DNA of 64,000 nucleotides from Cycas panzhihuaensis (lineage: Eukaryota > Cycadophyta). The notes beneath the pieces are model-generated. The model ran no database searches, was not told where the DNA came from, and was given only the letters and a program-made list of their open reading frames with translations. The position numbers and the translations under genes were made by a program. Numbering within the stretch: position 1 is the first letter of the stretch; each line of letters begins with the position of its first letter. This document shows, in pieces, positions 23,230 through 35,024 of this stretch. The stretch lies in assembly GCA_023213395.1 (NCBI GenBank), contig CM041465.1:17484001-17548000 (forward strand), given 5' to 3'.

Positions 23230-24430
23230 GATGCGCCCATCCTATTTAGGAGTAGAAAGGGCCACATGTAAAACTTATTTAGAATTTTTTAATTTATACT
23301 AATTTGAGACCCTCCAAAGTCACTATCTTATACATGCCATTATCGAGGCTCTCAAGAATGATGAAAGGGCTAACCCATTTAGGTTCAAACTTAAATAAGT
23401 GATCATGGAGATACTCAAGCTTGAGGATGTGGTCTCAGAGATTTAGAGGTCAAGGACAAAGATGTTTGTCATGCATTCTTCATGCCCTAGCCTTGGAGGT
23501 GACATTTACTTAATACGCCATCAAGTGTTTCCTATATAAGGCTTCAAGGTCAAGCAGGCAGACTTAGCAGAACAACTCCTCATTGATGAGACCTTGAAGA
23601 GGAACTCATAAAGAATGGATTTTAACTTCCAAGGGGAGGACCACTTTATACCTATACACAACGGAGAATAGGGTCATCCCTATGGCTATGCAAATTGAAG
23701 TGTTATATGCAGACAAAGTAGAAGAAATTTGGGGGTGCTAATCCCTTTGGGATTAGGCAACCATTTTCTTTAAGATGTTAATGAGGGTTTTGTTAAAATA
23801 TTCAATCTAGCCATTAGCCTAAGGGTAATAAGGAGATGAGGATTTGTGGGATATCTTGAACTTCCCACAAAGTTCATCCATCTCCCCATTATCTATGATT
23901 AGGATGTCTAGGACCTCGAATCGATAGATAATATGCTGGTAGATAAAAGTGGTTATGATCTTTCTAGTAATGGATGATAAGGGGACCGCTTAAGCCTATT
24001 TGGTAAAATACTCCATCACGATTAAGATGAACTTGTGTTACAATGAGGAAGGTGGAGTTATAGATCTGATGAGGTCTATTCCCTATTGGGAAAAAGGCCA
24101 TGGAGAAATGACGGGCTGTAAGGCCTTATAAGGTGAATGAATGATGTTGGCATGATCTTGACACCTTTAACAATGCAACGCATAAGTGTGGGCATCCTTA
24201 AAGGGGGATGGGTAGTAATGACCTATGAGAAGGATCCTTTAGGCCATGGATTGGCCCCTAAAGTGGCCCTCATAAATGCCACTATGGCACTCATAAAGGA
24301 TTTGGTTCACTTCTCAGGGTTAATGCAGTGAAGGAGGACCCCTTCAAAATATCTCTTGCACAATACCTCTTTTATAAGGAAATACTACGTATTGATAGTC
24401 CTAACTCATGACTTCACCTTGTTACTAGTG
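23230..24430 (-). pseudogene. G4 integrase
   Basis: Minus-strand fragments match G3's integrase in order: the second catalytic Asp in a IDNGEMDELCGKFKISHK block (about 23900-23860), the Glu motif region YYPKANG(stop)IEYFNK, and the C-terminal LEYLHDHLFKFEPKWVSPF block with a GPF-like motif and NGMYKIVTLE near 23400-23310. Frame slips and stops are dense. It follows the RT-RH region directly, as in G3. Confidence 0.8.
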
Positions 24431-26440
24431 TTAGGATAGTACTTCTACTAGGTAATATATTGTATGATGTCCCCATACCATTTTCTACTAGCCAATGGAT
24501 GGGGCAACGAGTCTTGAATAATAAAAATGGGCTCATTGGGTAAGGAATTATTAATTCAAATGTTAGAAGAGTTAGGAATGGGAGCATCAGCTAGTTATTT
24601 AGCAACAACTACCATTCCTTTCTTTGATTTCCTATTAATGATTTAGATATCATACTCTTGAAGGAGGATGGCTCATTTACCTATCCTTCTAGTCAAATCA
24701 GATTAGGTCAAGAGATACCTTAAGGGATCAGATTGAATGATCACACAAGTGGTATTACCAAGAAGGTAGTGCTTGAATTTCTTAATTGTGTGAACCAAGA
24801 TGAGGCACTCCTTTTCAACAAGAGAATAGTTAAGCTCAACTACAACTAATGTGTGGCTAATGAAATAGATGGCACACTTAGTTCCTGAATCATCTTCTTG
24901 GGAAACCATAGCCCCCAAGGATTCATCAGTGGCCAAGGTATAAAGAATGAAGGGACAGTCAAAGAGAGGGGGTGCCAGGATTGGAGTAGAAGCCAAGGCT
25001 TTCTTGATCTCTTAGAATACTTCCTGGGCTTTGGGAGACCAAACAAACATGGCCTCTATCTTCAATAGGTTAATGAGGGGTTTGGTGTTTATTGCAAAGT
25101 CTGCCAAAAAATTCCTGAAGAATCCCAACCTGCCTAAAAATGACTTGATTTATATTTTGGATGGAGGCATGTCAAGGATAGCCTTGACCTTATTAGGGTC
25201 AATCTGGATCCCTTGTTTAGAAATAAGGAAACCTAAGGGCTTACTGGTGGTTATGGAAAACACACATTTGAGTGGGTTTAAACTAACATGGTATTTATAA
25301 TACTGCATAAAGAGGGCACGCATATCCTCTGAGTGATAGGTCATCTTGTGAGAGAGACCTATTATATCATCCATGAAGACCTTGAGAGTTTTATTTATGA
25401 GCTCATGGAAAACAAACTACATCGCCCTTTGATAGGTAGCACCTACATTTTTAAGTCTAAAAGGCATTACTTTGTAGGCAAAGGTGCCCAAAGGATTAGT
25501 GAAGACCATTTTTTTACAGTCTTCGAGAGATATTTATATCTCGTTGTAACCAGAGAATCCATCTATCAAAGACATGTCATCAAATCTAGTGGTGTGATTA
25601 ATGATCTGATCGATGAAGGGTAGTGGAAAATTATCTTTAGGGCATCTATTATTTATGTCTCAAAAGTCAATGCATATCCAAATCATTCTATTCTTTTCAG
25701 TAATGGGAATAATGTTGGAAACCCATTTAGGGTAATCAATAGAAGTGAGTAACCCTATATCTAAGAGTTTTTCTACTTCCATCTTAACTACAATAGATAG
25801 TTTGGGATAAAGAGGATGATGTTTTTTTCACACAAGACAAGCACCTGAGATGGTTGTAAGATTGTGGGTGATGATAGAGGGATCTATTCCCTTCGTGTCT
25901 GTGTAATTCCATACAAAAACATCATGGAACTCATAAAAAAGGAGGGTGTATTCCTCTATTTCTTCAGGCAAACATTTTGTTCCTACCTTTATGACCTTGT
26001 CACAGGTGAGGACGATGTCCTTGGTTGCCCCCATGCACATGGATTTCTCCTCTTCAAAATGGAAGGGGGCTTGTTAATAGGAAGGGATAAAGAAGAATTG
26101 GATTGATTTGGGTCAGTTAGGGGTAACCTAAGAGCTAGGATCTTCTAGTAACCAAGCTAATGATGACTAAAAGGATGATTATGCACAAAGCCTACTAAAT
26201 ACTCTAGCAAATCCTCATCTATACTATGGTAGTTTTACATAGGGAGGATGAGGAAGGAGAAGCATGGGGAGTGATAGGCCCATAATAATCAACCCACCAT
26301 TCAACATAATTGGAAGACTCTTTGAAAGAGTCATAGGGAATTCTCTTATATCGTAGGATCAGAGGCTCCTTATCCCCATCGCTTAAGGGAGATGACAAGG
26401 TGTGGGAGGTATATGAGAAAGTAATTTAGGAAGTCGTATA
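24431..26440 (-). pseudogene. G4 reverse transcriptase and RNase H
   Basis: Minus-strand reading: a linker with CMGATKDIVLTCDKVIKVG and a YADMKGIDPSI-like block, then RT with DYPKWVSNIIPITEKN, CPKDNFPLPFIDQII, the catalytic FMDDIIGLSH (FMDD where YVDD is usual) and HVSLNPLKCVFSI. The native RNase H follows: FILYTLATDESLGAMVSQED, FISHTLVVVELNYSLVEKE, KFKHYLLG and QSDPLRYLL, keeping Asp, Glu and Asp. C1 interrupts the frame upstream at 26441. Several stops are present. Confidence 0.87.
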
Positions 26441-27098
26441 TGTTAGATAGTATAGCAATAATATTTTGGAGGCTAAAATTTTGATAGGTTGGTAGCGTAT
26501 TTTCCCCCCAAACTTCCTCAGGGGGTTCCAAGGGGGGTGGGAGGATCCCTTAGCTGGGGGGATGCAGGGGGTGTTAGAATACCCTCCACAAAGAGGGGGT
26601 ATAGGGGAGATAACCCCCAACCCAAAAAGCAAGCACTGAAAAGTATACTAAATTGTAAAAAGAATCAAGATCGTTCCCTCAAAATACCCTAGATTCTATG
26701 GTCAAGATTTGTGCCTTGTATGACTGTTTCATATAGCTTGATTTAGGGTGTTTTTTCATTATATTGATAGTATTTAATATATTGGATATATAGTGAAGAG
26801 TTGGGTGGTTGGTTGTTATTGTTATGAATATTCTATTATAGATTGTGTACATTTTTCTATTCTTTGATAATAAAGATCGATACCTTTCCTATGTGGATGT
26901 TTCTCTAGCATACTGCTAGGGTTTTACCATGTTATATTAGGTGTATATGTGATGATTGGCTTTCTTATTCATTTTATTATATTATCTATGGTTTAAGAAC
27001 TTGCATGTTAAATTTTAGTTTCGATTCCTATAACTAGTTACAAAATAGTTTAGATCCAGGTGGCAGTTTCAGGTTATTGGGACCTTGTCTTCTTAACA
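26441..27098 (+). repeat. C1 5' LTR
   Basis: 658 bp, TGTTAGATAG...CTTAACA. Contains the alternating G-run and C-run block (about 26505-26625) shared with all LTRs of this family. Confidence 0.93.
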
Positions 27099-27100
27099 AG

Positions 27101-27115
27101 TGGTATCAAATCCAC
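27101..27115 (+). other. C1 primer-binding site
   Basis: TGGTATCAAATCCAC, two bases after the LTR; two changes from C2's TGGTATCAGAGCCAC, the initiator-Met-tRNA type. Confidence 0.9.
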
Positions 27116-27170
27116 TTTTATTTTTGTAGCAAGTTTATGAAGGTTTTGGTGTCTACTTTCTCTGCACCAA

Positions 27171-27980
27171 ATAGTAAAACTAACGAATGTAAAGTTCGAG
27201 GTGGAGAAATTCAATGGCAAGAATAACTTCAAGTTGTGGAAGTTAAAAGCATATGATGTTCTAATACAATAAGGTTTGTATAGAGCTCTTACAGGTAAAT
27301 TGAAGAAACCTGCAGGGATGGACGATGATTAATGGGATGATCTAGACAAAAGGACTCTTATCACAATATGATTGTGCTTGGAAGATGAAGTTCTATTTAA
27401 CATCGTAGGGGAGCAGACAACAGTAGGATTATGGACCTAGTTGGAAGGCTTGTATATGACCAAATCAATGACAAATTGAATCTACTTGAAGAGGTAACTG
27501 TACTCATTACAAATAAATGAAGGTACAAAAATTGCTAACCATTTAAATATTTTTAATACTCTTATTTATTAGTTGGATAGTATCGATGTCACGATTGAGG
27601 ATGAGAACAAGGCTATTTCCTTGTTATGTTCATTACCAGAATCCTAGGATAATATTGTCACCTCAATTAGTTTTAGCACTACAGATGAATTAGACTATGA
27701 TTCTATTATGAGTGTTTTGTTAATGGAAGAAGTGAGGAGGAAGACTAGTCTTGAAACCTCTACACCAGAAGCTATGACAACAAGGGGTAGAATAATTGAA
27801 AGAGGACAAAGCTCTAGGGACACATCAAGGTTAAAGTCAAAAGGCAAGAAGAGTAACCTCAGATGTTGGTACTGTAATAAGACAGGTCACCTTAAGAAGG
27901 ATTGCTACAAAAGGAAGGAGTTCCAAAGAAAGGAAGATCCTACCAAGGAGGCTAATTAGGTGGAGTCGAATCAAGATACA
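27171..27980 (+). pseudogene. C1 gag
   Basis: Homologous to C2 gag. The start codon is lost (ATA at 27171 where C2 has ATG). Blocks VKFEVEKFNGKNNFKLWKL, LKKPAGMDDD and EVLFNIVGEQTTVGLW are followed by an intact CCHC zinc knuckle CWYCNKTGHLKKDC (about 27863-27905), the RNA-binding element of capsid proteins. Premature stops mostly sit at Gln or Trp codons. Confidence 0.88.
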
Positions 27981-29180
27981 TATGATGATGTCTTGGTTGT
28001 TTGTAATGTTTTCCATTATCACGATGATTGGTTATTAGATTCAGGTGCTTCACACCACATGTGTCCATACAAGAGTTGGTTCTCATCATACTAACCTCTT
28101 GATGGTGGTGATGTACTTATGGGAAATGAAATTTCTTGTAAGAAAGTAGGTACCTGATCTGAAAAGGAATCTAATTTCCTTGGGTGAACTAGATTATGGT
28201 GGTTTATAAGACATAGGTCATGAAGGAGTCTTAAAGGTGTCAAAGGGAACCTTGATTGTTATGAAAGCCTTAAAGAAAAGAAACCTTTATATTTTAGTGG
28301 GAAGTACAGATGTCAGCCATGCAGTTATAGCATCAAAGACTACAAAAGATCTAGCTCATTTATGGCATTAGAGACTTGGGCACATAAGTAAGAGAGGACT
28401 TAAGGTGCTGATGAACTATAAATTACTTCCTAACTTATAACTTTTAAATTTGGATTTTTGCAAACATTGTAATTTTGGAAAGTAGTGTAAACTTAGGTTT
28501 AAAGTAGGGAATCACACTAGTAAAGGTGTTCTAGATTACGTACATTTAGATGTGTGAGGACTAGCCCCTACAATATCTTATGGATGATTACTCCAAAATG
28601 ATATGGGTCCATTTTTTGAAAAGGAAATCTAAAGTTTTCAATATGTTTAAGCAGTTTAAGGCTCTAGTTGAGAAGAGCATTGGCAAGTCAATCAAATGTT
28701 GAAGAACTGGCAATAGAGGTGAGTTCAACTCCTTAGAGTTTGAGAACTATTGTAGAGAAGTTTGGATCGAAAGGTATAAGACCACTATCTATACTCTGCA
28801 GTAGAATGGCATAGCTGAGCACATGAATAGGACACTCTTGGAAAGAGCAAGAAGCATGTTAAGTAATGCAGGAGTGGAGTAGGGCTTATGGGCATTAGTT
28901 ATTCAAATACTTTGCTATTTAGTAAACATGTCACCATCACTTACAATATATAGCAATATTCCTGAAGAGGTATGGGCTGGACATCCATGTAGCTATTCAA
29001 ATTTGAAAGTTTTTGGTTGTGATACTTATGCCTTGACTGATAAAAGTCAATGTCCAAAGTTAAACTCAAAATCCAAGAGATGTATCCTTTTTGGTTATGG
29101 TGATAGAGATGGTGTGAAAGGATACAAGTTGTGGGATCTAAATCACTATTAATAGAGATGTTATATTTGATAAATCTCCT
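27981..29180 (+). pseudogene. C1 protease and integrase
   Basis: Protease motif WLLDSGASHHMCP at about 28028-28066 (catalytic DSGA), then GAG-pre-integrase, an HHCC remnant, and integrase blocks to LKVFGCDTYALTDKSQCPK. Two deletions relative to C2 are visible: around 28145, where the block before EVRHVPN-like text is missing, and around 28570, where the GGSLYYVTFID segment with the second catalytic Asp region is shortened. Confidence 0.85.
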
Positions 29181-31000
29181 TTTCTAAAATCAGACATTAG
29201 AGAAGTTAAATTAAAATAGAAGTAAAAAGTTAAACATCCATAGGTCAAGTTTAAAACCTAGCCATCTTTGGAAACAAAAGAGTAAGAAGATCTTTTTAAA
29301 GATGAATCTATAGTAGATTTATAGGAGTATGTGGACACTACTCCACCAACTGTTAGAAGATCCACATGAGTTAGTCATCCACCTAACAGGTACAAATCTT
29401 TTATTTCTATTACTTTAGTTTCTAATGATGGTGAGCCTACATGTTATCAGGAAGTAGTAGATGATATCCGTTGTGAGAAATGGAAGAGGGTTATGCAGGG
29501 AGAGATAAATGCTTTAAAAAATAAAATTTATGGAACTTGGTAGAACTTCCATGTGGTAGGAAGATTGTTGGTTGTAGGTGGGTTTTAAAAAAGAAAATAG
29601 ATGTTGATGGAAAGGTTCATAAATACAGGGCAAGACTGGTGGCTAAAGGCTTTGTCTAAAGTGTGTAATCGATTTTCATAAGATCTTTTCACCAGTTATC
29701 AAACTTGTTTCAATTCAAGTTATGTTAGCATTGGTATCTTCTCTTGATTTGGAGTTAGAGCAGTTAGATATAAAAATAACTTTTCTACATGGATATTTAG
29801 ATGAGGAGATCTATATGGATCAACCAAAAGTATTTATATAGGATGGCAGGAAAAGACTTGTTTGCAGGCTCAGGAAATCATTGTATGGCCTAAAGTAATC
29901 ATCTAGGCAATGGAACAAGAATTTTGATGCTTTTATGGAGAACCAAAATTTTAAAAGAATTGAGTATGATCATTGTGTTTACTTTAAATTCTTAGATAAT
30001 AGCTTATTCATTATCTTGGTACTGAATGTTGATGACATGCTGGTTGCAAGCAAAAGCATGGAAAAAATTAATAAGTTAAAGGGTCAATTGGCTAGGAATT
30101 TTGATATGAAGGATCTAGGAGCTATAAAATAAATCTTAGGTATGGAGATACATAGAGATAGGAAAAATGGTAAGTTATGGTTATCACAATAGAAATATGT
30201 AGAGAAGGTACTGACCAGGTTTGGTATGGAAAATGTGAAACCAGTGAGTATCCCATTGGCTTCCCATTTCAAGCTTTCTTCGAGTATGAGTCTTAGTAAT
30301 AAAGAAGAAAATGATTATATGTCTTGTGTACCTTATGCCAGTGTAGTAGAAAGTTTGATGTATGCCATGTTCTATACAAGACTTGACATTTGACATGTAG
30401 TCAGTGTAGTTAGCAGGTTTATGGTAAATCCAAAAAAGGAATATTAGGCAACAGTGAAATGGATGCTTCAGTATTTGAGAGGCACAAGTGACTATTGCAT
30501 CACCTTTGGAGGTACAAGTAATCAGGTTTATGGATATGTTGATTTAGAATTTGTAGGATATTTAGATAAGAGAAGGTCTACTTTAGGTTATGTATTCACT
30601 CTTACGAATGGTCCATTTAGTTGGATGTCAAAATTATAAAGTATAATTACATTATCGACTACAGAAGCTGAATATGTTGCTATATGACATGCTTGGAAAG
30701 AAACAATCTAGTTATAGGGTCTATTGGTTGATCTTGGAAGGAAAGAAAAAAAGGTAAAGGTATTTTGTGATAGTCAGAGTGCCATTTACTTAGCAAAAAA
30801 TCCAACTTATCATAGTAGGACAAAGCATATTGCTCTTAAGTACCATTTTATTAGACAGGTTATGGAAGCTAGTGGAGTGGCACTTGAGAAGGTTAACACA
30901 AAATAAAATTATATTGATATGTTCATAAAACCAGTACTATTAGAGAAGTTTAAATGGTATTTAACTTCTCTTGGCTTGCAGAAAAGGTGATGAATGGTCT
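29181..31000 (+). pseudogene. C1 reverse transcriptase and RNase H
   Basis: Blocks CRWVLKKKIDVDGKVHKYRA, RLVAKGF, KSLYGLK, then VLNVDDML at about 30022-30045: the catalytic box reads NVDD, Tyr changed to Asn, while C2 keeps YVDD. RNase H retains VKVFCDSQSAIYLAKNPTYH, the copia pattern with the catalytic Asp. Ends with LTSLGLQKR just before the polypurine tract. Confidence 0.88.
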
Positions 31001-31023
31001 AGGAAAGGTGGTAGGTAAATTAT

Positions 31024-31037
31024 TGTCAAGGTAGAGA
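31024..31037 (+). other. C1 polypurine tract
   Basis: GTCAAGGTAGAGAT directly before the 3' LTR; C2 has the matching GTCAAGGTGGAGAT. Confidence 0.8.
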
Positions 31038-31694
31038 TTATTAGATAATGTGACAATAATGTTTTGGAAGCTAAAATTTTAACATGTTGGTAGTATGGTT
31101 CCCCCCCCAAACTTCCTCGGGGTGTTCCAAGAGGGGCAGGAGCCCCCCTTGGCCAAGGGGGTGTGGGGCATGTTGGGACAACCCTCGCAAAGAGGGGGTT
31201 TGGGGGCAATAGCCCCTTACCCAAAAAGCTAGTACTAAAAAGTGTACTAAATTGTAAAGAGAATCAAGGTCATTCACTCAAAATGCCCTAGATTCTATGG
31301 TCTAAATTTGTGCCTTATATGACTTTCACATATAGCCTGATTTAGGGTGTTTTTTCATTATATTGATGGTGTTCAATGTATTACATGTATGGTGAAGAGT
31401 TGGGTAGCTGGTTGTTGTTATCAGCATTCTACTACAAATTGTGTATATTTCTCCATTCTTTGATAATAAAGATTGATACCTTTGTTGTATGGATATTTCC
31501 CTAGCATACTACTAGGGTTTTACCATGTTATATTGGGTGTATATGTGATGCTTAGCTTTCTTATTCATTTTATTATATTATCTCTAGTTTAAGAACTTGC
31601 ATATTAAATTTTAATTTTGATTCCTATAACTAGTTGCAAAATAGTTTAGATATAGGTGGCAATTTTAGGTTATTGGGACCTTGTCTTCTCAACA
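31038..31694 (+). repeat. C1 3' LTR
   Basis: 657 bp, start TATTAGATAATG (TG to TA), end TCAACA. It is nearer to S1 than to its own 5' partner in several places, which is compatible with age or gene conversion. Confidence 0.92.
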
Positions 31695-32913
31695 ATATGT
31701 GAGATGGGAGTGACCATGCATGACATAGTAGGAGTATTGGGGTCTTCTATGGAAGGGGTTCAAGGTTGGGATCCAGAATGGAGTAAGTGCTCCCTATAGG
31801 TGTTTAGGAGGGATATGGGAAAAGGAGGCTCCTCATTCTCACTGTTGAACTCATTGTCGCTCAAAATGGTAAGGTACTCATAACTCCCTGCACCTGTAGG
31901 AGCAAAATAGATAAGGTTAGAAGAGGAAGGGGATGGTCCTTCCTCTAAACTAGAGGTGCTAGGGATATCAATCGTATAGGTAGATGCATGAATAGATGGG
32001 CCCTTGTTTGCCTTCACTAGGTCATGAGCCACTTGATAAGACTAATGTGATTGTTTAGTAGGAGGAGGCTCTGATAAGTATTTATGTATAGTCATATATA
32101 ATCTTAGTCTTAATACTCTTTAAGTATCATTTTAAAGATGTTTAAGGAACTTAATTAGTAATTAGGTACACAGGTGACACATGTCTTACATGGAACACGC
32201 ATGTGTCCTACATATAACCAACTCAAGATTGTATAAATACATAAGTCATTTCTTCAAGAAATGAATGAAGAGAGAAGTTCTTCTTTCCTCATCCTATTCT
32301 AGTATTCTTGTGCACGCTAAGGTCTGAAGGTGCTTGAATCTAAATGCACATCAGGATCCCAGGAAACAACTTTCATTCATCCTTCATAGATGAATTTAAG
32401 TTGCCCCCAATAGGATGAGCATACAACTCCCATCTAGTCGAGCCATAGACATCTTAACAATAAGTTGTAGTCCATGTCTATGTCAAGGACAGTTAGATCA
32501 GTGAGGATAGTCTTTTCCTCAAGAGTAAAGGGAATAGAGACATAACTTAAAGGCATCTTTTTACTACCATCGTAGCCCTAACAATGCCATAGAACTAGCT
32601 CAAAGGTTGCAACACCTAACTCTTGCATAATGCATAATGGTATAGTATTAATAGAAGAACCATTATCTACAACAATCCTTTTAAGGGTACACTCGGGAGT
32701 GTTAATGGATATGGTGAAAGGGTAATGCCATTGATGTTTCCTTTCACTCGTTGGGGGGAGGTCTTTAAGGTCAAAGGTGATGATGGGCCCCCAGCTTGGG
32801 GTAGTACTCAAAGCATGGATAGGTGTATCCACTAAACCTAAAGCCTCCAAGAGGAGAGTACATTGCTCTAGATAACTCCTCAAGACATCCATCATAGATA
32901 TCCTAGCATCCAT
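31695..32913 (-). pseudogene. G4 protease and protease-RT linker
   Basis: From about 32913 the minus-strand frame reads SMMDVLRSYLEQCTLLLEAL, then PFTISINTPECTLKRIVVD followed by NGSSINTIPLCIMQELG at about 32673-32625. The DNGSS box is the retropepsin active site as written in Tat-type elements, and here it is intact, while G3 has DNSSS. Downstream is the serine-rich linker SSLEEGPSPSSSN and GAGSYEYLTILSDNEFNSE. The small solo LTR at 32072-32353 splits the domain's C-terminal part from the linker. Confidence 0.82.
32072..32353. mobile_element. 282-bp solo LTR of a third family
   Basis: Begins TGATAAGT and ends CACATCA, giving TGAT...ATCA inverted ends. Flanks GGCTC (32067-32071) and GGATC (32354-32358) form a 5-bp duplication with one mismatch. 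The G4 protease region resumes on both sides, as G3 around 57830-57860 shows. Inside, TATAAATA (about 32236) followed by the GAATGAATGAAG region resembles the TATA and leader of small copia LTRs in plus orientation. It is unrelated to the other LTRs here. Confidence 0.82.
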
Positions 32914-34768
32914 AGTGTGGAGCTCGTCTATGATTTAGAAGGACTTCCCTTTCTTAGTTAGTTAGGGAAGTGCGTTTCGAAAATCATAGTGATTCAGGTG
33001 AATGGGAATGGTCTTAGGGAGTGGAGGAATTTTGGAAGGTAGGTTATCTATGGGAGGATCTAGTTGAGAAGAGGAAGATGCCCCTATGGCCTCTTTAGCT
33101 ACTTGATACCTAGTCAAAGCATATAGGAGGGGTGGTCTCAAGTATTTGGATGACTCTCTTTCCCTTGTTTTAGGATTAAGAGGGTGAATAAGTTCGATGG
33201 TGGGAACCAAGAGGAGAGGAAGAACTTCTCATCCCTTTTCCTTTCACTTGCATGGAATAATCATTAGGAGATCACCTCCTCTTCTAGTTACCCTTATGCT
33301 GGGTATGATGGTCCCATTCCCCATGTTTAAGGAAGGGATCCTTATGGATAGGTTGGTCATGATTAGGCTTAGATGCTTCCCTAGGAGAGGAATCGTAAGG
33401 TGGGGAAGGTTTGAGATGTTACACTCAACATTATGAGTCCTTATAGAAGTAGTCACAATGGACAAAACACCTTCTTAGCTAAGGAAGGTTTGGTCTTCCT
33501 ATTCTAAGAGGAGTAGGTATTTCCATAGCTTGAGCTCATTCGTCATATGTTTGAAGGAATATATGGTGGAAGTCAAAAGATCTAAAGTCTTCTCTATCAA
33601 GTGGGTAGAAGACTTTTGAGGTTGTTGGGGTCTTAAGTCACGTGATGAAGGGAGTGCCTCTCATTGTTGTGATGGTTTAAGAGGTTTCTTGAGATCTACT
33701 TGGATCCCAATAACCTCAAGGGCCAAGAATTTAGGTATAGTGGAATCACATGTTGTTGCCCCCATTTTGATGACTTCAAGTGCACCTTAGGATGGAGGGC
33801 ATTCATGAAGATATCCATCTTTAACTCTTCCATTCCTCCTTAAGGATATGCCCCTTATTGAGTGCAGAGTTGAGGAAAGGAGCCTTAAGGAGGAGTCAAT
33901 CCTCCTAGCGAAGGAATCATGTGCAAGGTTACATATAAAGATGGAATGGTCAGGTGTGGAATGGGGTTTTTCCTATATGGGCCACTTGTGGGAGGTGTGA
34001 CACCATATGAGTTGAAGGAGTCCACCCCATAAATGGAAGGGGATTTCCCATTCTATACCCCCATGGTTGCGAAGTATATCTTGGGGGTAGGTAAAGAGAA
34101 GGGTCCCTAGATTGAGGTTGAGGATGTATGGGGATATGTCCCACATGTCTTGAAGGAGGAGGACATGAAGGTCCCCTAGGTCAGGTAAAAGAAGGATGAA
34201 CCATGGTTGGTTGAGACTTGGTCACTAAACTTGGAGGAGGTATGCTCAACCTGATTTAGGAGGTAAGTATACCTTGGGTGGTCTGTAAAGTGTGAGGGAT
34301 GTACGAGGAAGAAGAGACAATAGGCGATGGCCCTATCATAGACATCAATATAGAGTGGGAGGAACAAGGAGGTGTAGATGAGGAAGAAGAAGGCACTACA
34401 CTATATAAGATTCTTTCCAACCACTTTGGGGGTGGTTGGAGGCTTGCAGCCTATAAGCATTAGTGTAATGCTTTAACAACATCTACAGAAGAGGTTCTTA
34501 CTTGTTCATATGAGGTAGAAGGATCCTCACATGAAGTAGACCCCACAGGTCGATCTTCATGGGTATTCTCACTGAGGTGGTGATATCCCATAGAAGATGA
34601 TGCCCCCACATTATTCATGGGGAGATGATAAAAACTTAGGTGTTCTTAATCACCCAGATAAAAGATAGGGCCACCACCTTAGGTGGGACCCTGAAAGGAA
34701 GTTGAGGGTTATTGTTGGGCTTCGAAAATGTAGGCGTGGTAAGCCCAATCTAAAGAATGTCCTTCCAT
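32914..34768 (-). pseudogene. G4 gag, internally deleted
   Basis: Minus-strand start ATG at 34768 gives MEGHSLDWAYHAYIFEAQQ, equivalent to G2's MEGFTLDWAYHAYAFES. A proline, serine and tyrosine-rich N-terminal half follows (RYTSQPWGY-like repeats). At about 33830 the frame jumps from the GAYP(stop)GG motif to MEELKMDIFMNALHPKVHLK, so the central capsid-like core present in G3 (about 59900-59400) and G2 is missing, roughly 0.5 kb. The CxxH...C finger is degraded. Several stops. Confidence 0.82.
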
Positions 34769-35004
34769 GGTTGATGTAGATTCAGATAAGGGAAGGAGAG
34801 AATAAGGGGGTTCTTCCAAAGTGGGATGAAGACCTTATAGATGATGAGAAAATCATTGCATTTAAGTTCTTCCTAGAATTTGAGAAGAGAGAAAGACAAG
34901 CAGAGTAAATATATTGGGGTTTACCTAATGAATCTAGAAAGAGATTCCAAAAGAGAAGGGTAATACTAACATGATTGAAATTGAAATGATTCCTTTACTC
35001 GTGG
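34769..35004 (-). other. G4 leader between PBS and gag
   Basis: Untranslated leader equivalent to G3 60879-61127 and G2 40011-40239. No further motif recognised. Confidence 0.6.
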
Positions 35005-35023
35005 ATCCCCAGTATGGCTGCCA
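35005..35023 (-). other. G4 primer-binding site
   Basis: On the minus strand TGGCAGCCATACTGGGGAT, one base after the LTR end. It is the same type as G3 and G2 (TGGYGACYATACTGGRGAC). The TGGCGAC...GGGGA shape resembles the primer site of Tat/Ogre elements; I did not identify the tRNA. Confidence 0.75.
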
Positions 35024-35024
35024 G

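Larger units (their letters stand above)
26441..31694 (+). mobile_element. C1: complete copia element, decayed
   Basis: A 5254-bp element with two LTRs (26441-27098, 31038-31694), PBS, gag, protease, integrase, RT, RNase H and polypurine tract in normal order. Flanks GTATA (26436-26440) and ATATG (31695-31699) match only at three of five bases, but the G4 sequence is interrupted exactly here. The two LTRs differ at many positions, so the insertion is old. Stops are abundant; it cannot be autonomous. Confidence 0.92.
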
